From Bacteroidales bacterium (GTDB taxonomy: Bacteria > Bacteroidota > Bacteroidia > Bacteroidales > UBA932): a stretch of DNA of 46,630 nt. Shown in pieces: positions 8,500 through 15,952 of this stretch (positions within the stretch are counted from its first letter, which is position 1; the number at the start of each line of letters is the position of its first letter). The DNA lies in the NCBI GenBank assembly GCA_017558775.1, contig JAFYTP010000087.1:1-46630 (forward strand), in the 5' to 3' direction. The notes beneath the pieces were generated by a model. That model was not told the origin of the DNA. It did no database searches and saw nothing but the letters and a program-made list of their open reading frames with translations. A program made the translations under genes and the position numbers.

Positions 8500-9300
8500 T
8501 CAGGATTGAGGATTGTCGATGGCCTGGAGCAGGCGCTTGGCGCTGTACAGGCCCTTTTCCTTGAGGCCGTGGGCCACTTCGACCAGGGAAGCCCCGGCCT
8601 CCAGGAGAGCGATGGCCTCTTCCGGTGTGGAGATGGCTCCGGACCCGATAATAGGAAGGCGGTTCTTGGTATATTCCGCGCAGAAACGGACCTTAGAGAG
8701 TCCCGGTGCCACGACTCCGTCAAAACCGGAGAGAAGGCTGTAATCCAAGATGCGCGCCATCTGTTCTTCCGTGTGCCCGGGAGCGATGCGAAGCAGGATG
8801 GGACGGTATTTCTCGTAGCAGAGACGGAGGTTCAGCACCTCGTCCAGCAGCGCGGTCCAGTCGGACAGATCGTCCAGGGACGAGAGGCCGCTCTCGCGGT
8901 TGATGTCGATGACGAAATAATCCGTAAAGTCGTATAACAGAGAGTATTGCCGAATCAGTTCGCATTGGGCTTTATCCTCTTCGTCGCCCTCGGCACGAAG
9001 TTCCACGGAGGTGACTATGGGGGATTGCCGGGCCTGTAAACGCGTTGCGACGGTCTGGACGGGGGTATCGCCGGGGATGATGCCGGTGAAACTGTAGCCG
9101 ATGTCGTCGCATTCGTCCAGCAGGTCCACCTGCCGTTCCAGCACGGGGGCTAGGCCGATGGGATGGCGGAAACGGATGCCGAATACCTCCCGCTCCAAAG
9201 CAGGATGCTCCCGCCTGTATCTCAGGCGGTTCCACAGCTGATAACCCGGAATGTGACGCTTCCAGAGCATCCGTCGGGCGCTTTGTTGGAGACTGTTCAT
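8500..9300 (-). CDS. Divergent dihydroorotate-dehydrogenase-like TIM-barrel protein, probably not a DHODH
   Basis: A 266-residue protein that aligns by eye with class 2 dihydroorotate dehydrogenase (PyrD) but is 70 or so residues short. Shared landmarks are the N-terminal helix, a GIRFRHPIGLAP segment (residues 41-52), the DYFVIDIN strand (127-134), PILLRIAPGHTEEQ (167-180), IIGSGAISTPEEAIALLEAG (217-236) and a C-terminal AxxLVEVxxGL. The hallmarks of an active enzyme are absent. The FMN-contacting GFDKN-type loop is replaced by VLERQVD, the NRMGFNN segment is missing, the catalytic N-x-S-S-P-N-T is replaced by DINRESGLSS, and the SGG-LSG loop is gone. The fold is therefore likely but orotate synthesis is not. 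It precedes cinA by two bases. Flavin binding may or may not survive. Possibly a conserved non-catalytic paralogue. Confidence 0.7.
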   Translation of the reverse strand: MNSLQQSARRMLWKRHIPGYQLWNRLRYRREHPALEREVFGIRFRHPIGLAPVLERQVDLLDECDDIGYSFTGIIPGDTPVQTVATRLQARQSPIVTSVELRAEGDEEDKAQCELIRQYSLLYDFTDYFVIDINRESGLSSLDDLSDWTALLDEVLNLRLCYEKYRPILLRIAPGHTEEQMARILDYSLLSGFDGVVAPGLSKVRFCAEYTKNRLPIIGSGAISTPEEAIALLEAGASLVEVAHGLKEKGLYSAKRLLQAIDNPQS

Positions 9301-9321
9301 CCGTTCGTCCCGTTTGATTTA

Positions 9322-9329
9322 CAAATATA
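9322..9329 (-). promoter_or_regulatory. Promoter -7 element for the dehydrogenase-like gene and cinA
   Basis: On the minus strand TATATTTG fits the Bacteroidota TAnnTTTG element, 21 bases upstream of the ATG at 9300. A clear TTG at the -33 position is not evident. It sits in the short gap after the XRE gene stop (9337), so the two downstream genes may have their own start of transcription. Confidence 0.55.
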
Positions 9330-9336
9330 GCAAATC

Positions 9337-9648
9337 TTATTGGAACTCGTCAAATGTGTTATCGTCATAGAAGACGAGAATCTTGGAAACGCGGCGCGGA
9401 GACGGCTGCGTCGCAAATAATGAATTCTCAGCGGGCGAGTCCTTGTACATCCGTCCTTTGCCCGTCAGGAGCCAGTCCATGCTGATCTGGGGGAATCGGG
9501 TGGCCATCGCTTCCAGGAAATCGAATCCCGGCTTGTTTCGTCCGGATAAGATATGGGAAATGCCGGCGCGGGCGACGCCGAGCGTCTCTGCAAGTTGCGC
9601 CTGCGAGATATTCTCCGCGTCCAGGAACTGTTGAAGGCGTTTGTCCAT
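9337..9648 (-). CDS. XRE-family helix-turn-helix transcriptional regulator
   Basis: A 103-residue DNA-binding protein. A helix-turn-helix (about residues 5-60) is clear: ISQAQLAETLGVARAGISHI followed by LSGRNKPG, then DFLEAMATRFPQISMDWLLTGKG, the usual end of the HTH_3 domain. The short tail RRVSKILVFYDDNTFDEF resembles the tail of many Bacteroidota XRE proteins. I start it at the ATG at 9648. A longer open frame reaching 9699 would put the start upstream of the -7 promoter element (9669-9676), so it cannot be translated from that promoter. Neighbours are the dehydrogenase-like gene and cinA downstream. No toxin or phage gene is adjacent. Targets are unknown; repeats upstream suggest possible autoregulation. 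Confidence 0.88.
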   Translation of the reverse strand: MDKRLQQFLDAENISQAQLAETLGVARAGISHILSGRNKPGFDFLEAMATRFPQISMDWLLTGKGRMYKDSPAENSLFATQPSPRRVSKILVFYDDNTFDEFQ

Positions 9649-9668
9649 CGTGTTATTCTTAGGTGTTA

Positions 9669-9699
9669 CAAAAGTAACGAATCTAAAGCAATAATACAA
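9669..9699 (-). promoter_or_regulatory. Promoter of the XRE regulator gene
   Basis: Minus strand: TTG (9699-9697), 20 bases, then TACTTTTG (9676-9669). This matches the Bacteroidota -33/-7 consensus with ideal spacing. Transcription would begin near 9662, giving a leader of about 14 bases before the ATG at 9648. Confidence 0.7.
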
Positions 9700-9707
9700 G
9701 TGGCAAA

Positions 9708-9738
9708 ATAGGGGAGAGAGGCTATGGGATAGGGGAGA
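9708..9738. repeat. Pair of direct repeats upstream of the xre promoter
   Basis: ATAGGGGAGA occurs at 9708-9717 and again at 9729-9738, 21 bases apart, i.e. about two turns of the helix. They lie just upstream of the -33 element of the XRE gene, a common position for activator or autoregulator sites. Regulatory meaning is inferred only. Confidence 0.5.
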
Positions 9739-9876
9739 ACAGGCCTCGTTAGTAGTTGAAGTCTTTATTGTATTTCATAATGTTAAGAAGCTGAATATAC
9801 GATAATTAACTATTGAATTATAACAATAATGTTTGCGACTTTTCAAGGGTTTGCGAAATGTTTATTTCTTTGCTTG

Positions 9877-9893
9877 TATCTATATTATAGATA
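9877..9893. repeat. 17-base near-perfect palindrome
   Basis: TATCTATA and TATAGATA flank a single central T. It is the cleanest dyad in the gene-free region and could be an operator for a dimeric regulator, but in such AT-rich DNA it may also arise by chance. Confidence 0.4.
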
Positions 9894-10068
9894 AACTATG
9901 ATAAATAACTGAAAATAAAGAAGATAGATATACGGCGAATTAGTTATAATAAATGCTTATGCGCATAACTGTGACTAATGTTGATAACGCAGGCGGCTGT
10001 AAATATTTGTTAACATTTGTAAACGGATTTTTGCCAAAAAACGGATGATGATTTGCTTTTCGCGAGAT

Positions 10069-10099
10069 TTCAGAATTCGTGTAGAAATGCCTAACTTTG
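10069..10099 (+). promoter_or_regulatory. Promoter of queA
   Basis: TAACTTTG at 10092-10099 is a perfect -7 element. The -33 site with 20-base spacing reads TTTC, a partial match to TTTG. The predicted transcript starts near 10106, leaving about 16 bases before the ATG, with no room for a riboswitch. Confidence 0.7.
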
Positions 10100-10121
10100 C
10101 GGCGGAAAAGAAAAGTGATTG

Positions 10122-11321
10122 ATGATACCTGAAATCCATATCGAGGATTACAATTATCCGCTTCCTGACGAGCGGATTGCTAAATATCCCCTCCCGGAAA
10201 GGGATTCGTCCAAGCTGCTCCATTATGAGAACGGCCTGGTGGACGAGCACATCTTCCGAGATCTACCCGTTTTTCTTCCGGAAAACGCGTTGATGATTTT
10301 CAATGATACGAAGGTCGTCCCTGCCCGAATGCATTTTCAGCGCGCTACGGGCGCTCATATTGAGATCTTCTGTCTCGAGCCTGTCCATCCGGTGGAATAT
10401 GCCACGGCTTTCGCTTCGACGGACCGCTGCACCTGGAAATGCGTCATCGGTAATGCCAAAAAATGGAAAGATGACGTCCTGACGCTCTTCATGACTGAAG
10501 AAACCCCTGATATGGGCCTGGAAGCCAGGCTGTTACATCGGGATGGACAGACCGGCGTCGTGGAGTTCTCCTGGACCGACGGTTCCCCTTTTTCCCGGGT
10601 TCTGGAAGTCTGCGGCACCGTCCCCATTCCACCTTATCTGAACCGGGAATCCGAAAAAATCGACATTGAACGCTATCAGACGCTATATGCCCATATTCGG
10701 GGCTCAGTGGCGGCTCCTACGGCCGGTTTGCACTTCACGGAGGATGTTTTGAACCGGATCCGGGCCAAGGGCATCGACACGGAAACCGTTTGTCTCCATG
10801 TCGGGGCCGGTACTTTCCTTCCGGTCAAGAGTTCCCTGGTCTCCGAGCATCCCATGCACCGGGAGCCATTTGTAGTAAAGCTTCAACTACTTAAGGATAT
10901 CTGCCGAATGGACAGGAAGTTGATTGCCGTTGGCACAACCTCCGTCCGGACATTGGAATCCCTCTATTACGTGGGTGTCAGCTGCTTGGAGAAAGGTGCT
11001 CCGGAGGATGTCCCACAGTGGGCTCCGTATGAGCGGGAATATCCTTATTCTACTCAAGAAGCCATTGGGGCCATCGTCAACTATCTGGAGGCAAACGGCC
11101 TGGATGAGCTGAAGGTGGGCACCCGCATCATCATCGTCCCGGGCTTCAAGTTCCGTTTGGTGGATATGATGGTCACGAATTTCCATCAGCCCGAAAGCAC
11201 CCTTATCCTGCTGGTTTCCGCCTTTGTGGGCGGCGATTGGCATACCATCTATGATTACGCCCTGTCGCACGGGTTCCGCTTCCTCAGCTACGGGGACAGC
11301 TCCCTGCTCGTCCGCGCTTGA
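10122..11321 (+). CDS. queA: S-adenosylmethionine:tRNA ribosyltransferase-isomerase
   Basis: Transfers and isomerises the ribosyl moiety of SAM onto preQ1-modified tRNA to give epoxyqueuosine. The 399-residue product has family landmarks: YPLPDERIAKYPLPERDSSKLL at the N-terminus, FNDTKVVPAR, then PTAGLHFTEDVL, LHVGAGTFLPVK and near the end MMVTNFHQPESTLILLVSAF. It is longer than the E. coli enzyme (about 356), owing to an acidic insert around GASCLEKG-type sequence and an extended middle; longer forms are usual in Bacteroidota. I use the ATG at 10122; the TTG three bases earlier is unlikely. It is monocistronic or co-transcribed with plsC, which has its own promoter at the 3' end of this gene. 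Confidence 0.96.
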   Translation: MIPEIHIEDYNYPLPDERIAKYPLPERDSSKLLHYENGLVDEHIFRDLPVFLPENALMIFNDTKVVPARMHFQRATGAHIEIFCLEPVHPVEYATAFASTDRCTWKCVIGNAKKWKDDVLTLFMTEETPDMGLEARLLHRDGQTGVVEFSWTDGSPFSRVLEVCGTVPIPPYLNRESEKIDIERYQTLYAHIRGSVAAPTAGLHFTEDVLNRIRAKGIDTETVCLHVGAGTFLPVKSSLVSEHPMHREPFVVKLQLLKDICRMDRKLIAVGTTSVRTLESLYYVGVSCLEKGAPEDVPQWAPYEREYPYSTQEAIGAIVNYLEANGLDELKVGTRIIIVPGFKFRLVDMMVTNFHQPESTLILLVSAFVGGDWHTIYDYALSHGFRFLSYGDSSLLVRA

Positions 11322-11348
11322 CAAATTGTCGGGGATTGAGTAACTTTG
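11318..11348 (+). promoter_or_regulatory. Promoter of the acyltransferase gene
   Basis: TTG (11318-11320) overlaps the queA stop codon region, followed by 20 bases and TAACTTTG (11341-11348). Spacing and both boxes match the Bacteroidota consensus. Confidence 0.75.
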
Positions 11349-11373
11349 CGGCGTGTAAAAAACCTGAATGATT

Positions 11374-12525
11374 ATGGATCAGAATCCTTTCCAGGACATC
11401 GCTCCCTATAATGATGAAGAAGCTGCCGCCGCCCTTGCGAAGGTAGCCGACCATCCCAACGTACCCTGGATTTCCAAATATATTTTCTACAACCAGCCCG
11501 AGACCTATCTCCGGGACATCCTGAAGAACATCCGCAGCGTGGACGAGTTCCAGCGCCTGGTGATGTCCAAGGCCATCGAATGGGTCATTGAAAAGAGCGT
11601 CCACAACTTCTCCTACGACGGCATCACCAAGCTGCAGGCGGTCGAGGGACGCTATGTGGCGATGTCCAACCACCGGGACATCATCTTGGACCCGGCCTTC
11701 ACCCAGATCATCCTGAACCGCAACCAGATGCCCCTCACGGAGATCTGCGTCGGCGACAATCTCCTCAAGAGCAAGACCATCGAAGGCCTGATCCGCTCCA
11801 ACCGGATGATCAAGGTGATCCGTGGGATTTCCGCGCGGGAACTGTATCTCTCTTCCCAGGTCCTTTCCAAGTACATCCGTGAGGCCGTCACTTCCGGCAA
11901 GAGCTCCGTCTGGATCGCCCAGCGGCAGGGCCGGACGAAGGACGGCGTCGACATCACCGAACAGGGCCTCCTGAAGATGCTGGATATGAGCGGTACCAAG
12001 GATTTCGTGCAGAACTTCCTGGAACTGAATATCGTGCCGCTGAGCATCTCCTACGAATACGAGCCCTGCGACATCTACAAGGCTCGCGAAATCCTCATCT
12101 CCCGGACGCAGAAGTACGTCAAGACGGAGAACGAGGACCTGCAGAGCATCATGATCGGCATCAAGCAGTGGAAGGGCAACGTGCACTTGAATTTCGGCGA
12201 TCCGCTTACCGAAGACGAGATCCGCGAGGCCTCCTTCTGCGACAAGAACGACCGCTACCAGAAGATCCGCCACGCGGTGGACGTCCGGGTCATCAACGGC
12301 TACAAGCTCTGGAACACGAACTACATCGCCTACGACTTGGCGAACCATTCCTTCAAGTATTCCGACCGCTACACGCCGGAAGAGGTGGAAGCCTTCACGG
12401 CCTACACCGAGCATCAGCTGGACCAGGTGGAGCCTACCCTGAACCGTGAGGAACTCAGGAAGATCTTCCTCGGCATCTACGGTAACCCCGTGAAGATGAA
12501 GGAAGAATTCGCGGCGGAAGGCTAA
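11374..12525 (+). CDS. 1-acyl-sn-glycerol-3-phosphate acyltransferase family protein (PlsC-like)
   Basis: A glycerolipid acyltransferase-domain protein of 383 residues. The catalytic NH(x4)D motif is visible as SNHRDIILD, followed at suitable distance by SVWIAQRQGRTKDG, which fills the place of the FxEGTRS substrate-binding block, and by IVPLSISYEYEPC. No membrane helix is obvious, so it may be peripheral. The C-terminal 150 residues, rich in charged helices, exceed the minimal PlsC domain. Substrate is uncertain: lysophosphatidate or another lipid acceptor such as an aminolipid. An ATG at 11368 is an equally placed alternative start. It ends at a strong terminator shared with the convergent mscS gene. 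Confidence 0.82.
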   Translation: MDQNPFQDIAPYNDEEAAAALAKVADHPNVPWISKYIFYNQPETYLRDILKNIRSVDEFQRLVMSKAIEWVIEKSVHNFSYDGITKLQAVEGRYVAMSNHRDIILDPAFTQIILNRNQMPLTEICVGDNLLKSKTIEGLIRSNRMIKVIRGISARELYLSSQVLSKYIREAVTSGKSSVWIAQRQGRTKDGVDITEQGLLKMLDMSGTKDFVQNFLELNIVPLSISYEYEPCDIYKAREILISRTQKYVKTENEDLQSIMIGIKQWKGNVHLNFGDPLTEDEIREASFCDKNDRYQKIRHAVDVRVINGYKLWNTNYIAYDLANHSFKYSDRYTPEEVEAFTAYTEHQLDQVEPTLNREELRKIFLGIYGNPVKMKEEFAAEG

Positions 12526-12527
12526 GA

Positions 12528-12557
12528 AAAAAAAGCGGCTCGAAGGCCGCTTTTTTT
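12528..12557. terminator. Bidirectional intrinsic terminator between plsC-like gene and mscS
   Basis: A 12-bp perfect stem (AAAAAAAGCGGC at 12528-12539, GCCGCTTTTTTT at 12546-12557) with loop TCGAAG. GC-rich core with A-tract before and T-tract after, so it works on both strands and serves the two convergent transcription units. Confidence 0.9.
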
Positions 12558-13467
12558 AATTCTTCATATGAACATCCAACTGCGGGAACGGGAAATTGAT
12601 GCCGTGCTTGGGCAGTTCGGTGTAGATTTTCTCGTTGAGCCAGTGCTCGACCTTCTTGTAGTTCTTGGCGAGACACCAGACACGGAGTTTGATCTTGACG
12701 GAGCTGTCTTCCAGTTCATCCACATAGACTTTCGGATTCTTGGCACCCGGGTCCGTCTCCTTGTTCAGGATCAGGGGTTGTTCCTTGACCATTTCCAGGA
12801 GAAGTGCCTTGACCTGCTCAAAGTCGGTTCCGTAGGGAACGTTGAACTTCAGACTGAGCCGGTGCGGGTCGCGTGAGCTGTAATTGTCGATGGTTCCGGT
12901 GGAAATGGATCCATTGGGAATGGTGATTTCCCGGTTATCGGTAGTGACAAGCTTCGTGTGAACGATGGTGATTTCGGAGACTCGGCCGAAGAATCCGTCC
13001 ACCACGACGAAATCGCCCACCTTGAACGGCTTGAAGGCAAGCAGGAGCAGGCCCCCCGCGAAGTTCTGGACTGTTCCGCTCATCGCCATACCGACGGCCA
13101 TGCCGCCAGCAGCCAGCAAAGCGGCGATGGAAGTGGTGTTGACACCCAGCGTACTCACCATAGCCAGGATAAGCACGATCCACAGGAGGGCTGTCACAAA
13201 GCTCTGGATGAAGGATGCGAGGGTGGAGTCAGCTTTCTTCTTCGCGAATCCTGCCGCGATGATTTTCTTGATCTTCCGGATGAGCCAGGCGCCTACGATG
13301 TAAATAAGGAGGGCGAGCAGGATCTTGAGACCAAATTTGACGACGGAGGACATCGTCCCTTGAAGCAATTCATTCGCTGGGGTGTTGCGAATGTTTTCCA
13401 CGAACTGCGTGCCTTTCGTAGCCAGCGTGTCCGCGGAGAAGATCGGAGTCGATTGCAACAAAAACAT
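12556..13467 (-). CDS. mscS: Small-conductance mechanosensitive channel family protein (MscS)
   Basis: Inner-membrane channel that opens under tension to release solutes during hypo-osmotic shock. The 303-residue protein has three N-terminal hydrophobic helices (about residues 42-65, 83-108 and 112-135). The pore-lining TM3 has the glycine/alanine pattern ALLAAGGMAVGMAMSGTVQN, followed directly by FAGGLLLLAFKPFKVGDFV, the MscS beta-domain signature. ITIPNGSISTGTIDNYS is also typical. Length matches E. coli MscS (286) with a short N-terminal extension. It begins four bases after the antiporter stop, so rlmD, antiporter and mscS are one operon. Confidence 0.94.
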   Translation of the reverse strand: MFLLQSTPIFSADTLATKGTQFVENIRNTPANELLQGTMSSVVKFGLKILLALLIYIVGAWLIRKIKKIIAAGFAKKKADSTLASFIQSFVTALLWIVLILAMVSTLGVNTTSIAALLAAGGMAVGMAMSGTVQNFAGGLLLLAFKPFKVGDFVVVDGFFGRVSEITIVHTKLVTTDNREITIPNGSISTGTIDNYSSRDPHRLSLKFNVPYGTDFEQVKALLLEMVKEQPLILNKETDPGAKNPKVYVDELEDSSVKIKLRVWCLAKNYKKVEHWLNEKIYTELPKHGINFPFPQLDVHMKN

Positions 13468-13471
13468 AGGG

Positions 13472-14440
13472 TTATAGTTTAGTGATTAGATATGCCATGT
13501 AGGCCGCCCAGATGAGCAGGAACAGGGAGCCGTCCAGCCGGTCGATCTTATCCTTCTTGCCGATGAACAAGGCCGTTACGAGAGCCAGGGCGCTCACGAG
13601 AAGGACGCCGAGGTCCACGTAAGTGATGTTATCGAAGGACAGCGGGTTGATGAGGGCGGAACCGCCCAGGATCAGCAGGATGTTGAAGACGTTGGAGCCG
13701 ATGATGTTGCCCAGGGCGAGCTGGCCCTTCTTCTTCGCGGCGGCGACCACGCAGGTGGCCAGTTCCGGCATCGAGGTACCTCCGGCCAGGATGGTGATGG
13801 CGATAAACTTGTCGCTGACGCCCATTGCGCGGGCCAGTTCCGTCGCGTTGTCCACGAAGAGGTTGCCGCCGATGATGAGGCCGGCCAGACCGCCGGCGAT
13901 CATCAGGAGGCAGAGCCAGATGCTCCGCTGCTTGGCAGGCGTGTCCTCTTTTTCCTCCTGTCCGTTCACGAAACAACTCCACATGTACACGATGAAAATG
14001 GCGAGGAGGATGCCGCCATCCACGCGGCTGAGACCGTTGCTACCGAGGCCGGTGATGGTGTATTTCATGCCCAGGACAATCAGGATCACCGTGATGAGGA
14101 CGTTCACCGGGATGTCCCGCTTCTTGTTGGAAGGGGTGACGGCCATCGGGAGGATGAGGGCGGTGAGGCCCAGGATCAGGAGGGTGTTCATGATGTTGGA
14201 ACCCACCACGTTACCGATGGAGATATCGGCATTGCCCTGGATGGCGCCGATGAAACTGACGACCATTTCCGGGGCGGACGTGCCCATGCCCACGATGGTG
14301 AGGCCGATGACGAACTCGCTCAGGCCGAAGCGCCGGGCGATGCCGGAGGCACCGTCCACGAGCCAGTCGGCGCCTTTGACGATCAGGACGAGGCCGCCGA
14401 CAAGCAGCAAGATTTGCAACCAGAGTGAACTTCCAATCAT
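13472..14440 (-). CDS. Calcium/sodium antiporter of the CaCA family (YrbG-like)
   Basis: Inner-membrane cation exchanger of 322 residues. It has the duplicated alpha-repeat of the CaCA superfamily. The first is VIGLTIVGMGTSAPEMVVSF with GNVVGSNIMNTLLILG; the second, inverted copy is AITILAGGTSMPELATCV with GNIIGSNVFNILLILG. About ten hydrophobic helices are evident. The G(T)S-x-PE and GSN residues that coordinate the ion are intact in both halves. The ATG overlaps the rlmD stop (ATGA), and mscS follows four bases later. The transported pair (Ca2+ against Na+ or H+) is inferred from the family. Confidence 0.94.
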   Translation of the reverse strand: MIGSSLWLQILLLVGGLVLIVKGADWLVDGASGIARRFGLSEFVIGLTIVGMGTSAPEMVVSFIGAIQGNADISIGNVVGSNIMNTLLILGLTALILPMAVTPSNKKRDIPVNVLITVILIVLGMKYTITGLGSNGLSRVDGGILLAIFIVYMWSCFVNGQEEKEDTPAKQRSIWLCLLMIAGGLAGLIIGGNLFVDNATELARAMGVSDKFIAITILAGGTSMPELATCVVAAAKKKGQLALGNIIGSNVFNILLILGGSALINPLSFDNITYVDLGVLLVSALALVTALFIGKKDKIDRLDGSLFLLIWAAYMAYLITKL

Positions 14441-15849
14441 TTCACTTTCCGTTTAAGGGCGCACACGTTCTCCACGTGCATCGTGTGCGGGAACATGTCG
14501 ACGGGCTGGACCGCCGTGATTTCATAGTCTTCGCAGAGGATGGCCAGGTCGCGGGCCTGGGAAGCCGGATTGCAGCTTACATAGACCATCCGGTCGGGAG
14601 CGGCGTTCAGGATGACCTTCGCCACGTCCGGATGGATGCCGGCGCGCGGAGGATCCAGGATGATGACGTCGGGACGGCCGTGCTTCGCGACGAAAGCGTC
14701 GTTCAGCACGTCCTTCATGTCGCCGGCGAAGAACTCGCAATTGTCGATGCCGTTGGCGGCCGCATTGACCTTCGCATCCTCGATCGCTTCCAGAACATAT
14801 TCGATACCAATGACTTTAGATGCTTTCCGGGAGACGAACTGGGCGATGGTACCGGTGCCGGTGTACAGGTCATAGACGACCTCGTTGCCGGTCAGGGCGG
14901 CGAAGTCGCGGGCAACGCTGTACAGGCGGTAGGCCTGCAGCGTATTGGTCTGATAGAAGGATTTCGGGCCGATCTTGAACCGGAGGCCTTCCATTTCCTC
15001 GTAGATGGCCTCGTCGCCCTTGTACAGGACGGGAGACTGGTCGCTGATGGAGTCGTTGAGCTTCTCGTTGATGACGTAGTAGAGGGAGGTAATCGACGGG
15101 AACTCGGCGGCGACGGCGTCCAGGAGGGCGGTGCGCTTTTCCACATCCTCATGGGCGAAGCACACGATGAGCATCACGGCGCCGGATTCGGTGGTCCGGA
15201 TGAACATGTTGCGGAAAAAGCCGTGATTCTCGCGGATGTTGTAGAATTCGTAGCCGTTCTTGATGCAAAAGTCCTTGATAAACAAGCGGATAGCGTTGGA
15301 AGGCTCCGGCTGGAGCCAGCATTTCTTGATGTCCAGGACCTTGTCGAAGAACTTGCCGACATGGAATCCGAGACCCATGCGGTCGTTGTCCGGGATGGCC
15401 TCCGGATCTTCACCTTGCAGCACCCAGCGACGGCAGGAAGCGCTGAATTCCAACTTGTTACGGTAATACTGAATGCGCTCGGAGGGGAGGGTAGGGCGGA
15501 TTTCCGGGACCTCGAGATGGCCGATGCGGACCAACTGGTCGCAGACTTGCTGCCGCTTGGCCTCCAGCTGCATCTCGTACGGCAGCGGCTGCCAGCGGCA
15601 TCCGCCGCACACGCCGAAATGCTCGCAGAACGCCTCTAGCCGATGGGGAGAAGGCTTTACCATCCGGGAGATGAAGCCCTCCATGTAGTTTTTCTTTTTC
15701 TTGAAAACCTGGATGTCGACGATGTCGCCGGGAACGGCGAAATCGACAAAAACCACCATGCCGTCTACGCGCGCGAGGGCTTTACCTTCCGCCGCGACGG
15801 ATTCGATGGTAACATTCTCCAATTTCAAATCGACTCTTTTCCTGCTCAT
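14437..15849 (-). CDS. rlmD: 23S rRNA (uracil-C5)-methyltransferase, RlmD/RumA type
   Basis: Methylates a uracil of 23S rRNA using SAM. The 470-residue product has an N-terminal TRAM domain (KLENVTIESVAAEGKALARV), then iron-sulfur cysteines in FCEHFGVCGGC and a fourth in KKCWLQPEP, as in RlmD. The Rossmann motif is YDLYTGTGTIAQFVS, and the catalytic Cys lies in MVYVSCNPASQARDL. I place the start at the ATG at 15849. The open frame runs upstream to 15975, but that would include the promoter at 15871-15878, so the longer form is not translated from it. The exact target base (747, 1939 or both) is not decidable; the Fe-S cysteines favour 1939. Confidence 0.93.
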   Translation of the reverse strand: MSRKRVDLKLENVTIESVAAEGKALARVDGMVVFVDFAVPGDIVDIQVFKKKKNYMEGFISRMVKPSPHRLEAFCEHFGVCGGCRWQPLPYEMQLEAKRQQVCDQLVRIGHLEVPEIRPTLPSERIQYYRNKLEFSASCRRWVLQGEDPEAIPDNDRMGLGFHVGKFFDKVLDIKKCWLQPEPSNAIRLFIKDFCIKNGYEFYNIRENHGFFRNMFIRTTESGAVMLIVCFAHEDVEKRTALLDAVAAEFPSITSLYYVINEKLNDSISDQSPVLYKGDEAIYEEMEGLRFKIGPKSFYQTNTLQAYRLYSVARDFAALTGNEVVYDLYTGTGTIAQFVSRKASKVIGIEYVLEAIEDAKVNAAANGIDNCEFFAGDMKDVLNDAFVAKHGRPDVIILDPPRAGIHPDVAKVILNAAPDRMVYVSCNPASQARDLAILCEDYEITAVQPVDMFPHTMHVENVCALKRKVK

Positions 15850-15870
15850 GCCTTCCACTTGTATAACATA

Positions 15871-15878
15871 CAAAGGTA
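15871..15878 (-). promoter_or_regulatory. Promoter -7 element of rlmD operon
   Basis: Minus-strand TACCTTTG, 21 bases before the ATG at 15849, fits TAnnTTTG. No clear -33 TTG at ideal spacing. It lies back to back with the DUF3810 promoter (15901-15931). Confidence 0.6.
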
Positions 15879-15900
15879 GATATAATTGTTCAATAATCGG

Positions 15901-15931
15901 TTGCGGGTAGGGGAGTTTCTTCTTATATTTG
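15901..15931 (+). promoter_or_regulatory. Promoter of the DUF3810 gene
   Basis: TTG (15901-15903), 20 bases, TATATTTG (15924-15931): exact consensus boxes and spacing. Predicted leader is about 15 bases to the ATG at 15953. Confidence 0.75.
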
Positions 15932-15952
15932 TGCTTGTAAACCCTGAACAGT

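Larger units (their letters stand above)
9649..10121. other. AT-rich gene-free region between xre and queA
   Basis: About 470 bases, clearly more AT-rich than the flanking genes and without a convincing open frame. It holds the xre promoter (9669-9699), two direct copies of ATAGGGGAGA (9708-9717 and 9729-9738), a 17-base palindrome TATCTATAtTATAGATA (9877-9893), an 8-base palindrome TGTTAACA (10008-10015) and the queA promoter (10092-10099). No tRNA cloverleaf, attachment site or transposase remnant was recognised. Confidence 0.7.

Noticed and set aside
10022..10121. preQ1-type riboswitch before queA
   Set aside because: The promoter box at 10092-10099 leaves only about 16 transcribed bases before the ATG, too short for an aptamer. 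No C-rich loop or H-type pseudoknot pattern was found.
9649..10121. tRNA, small ORF or integration site in the AT-rich gap
   Set aside because: No acceptor/anticodon stem set, no integrase nearby, and the short frames there lack ribosome-site or domain support. A minus-strand frame at 9975-10250 runs antisense into queA.
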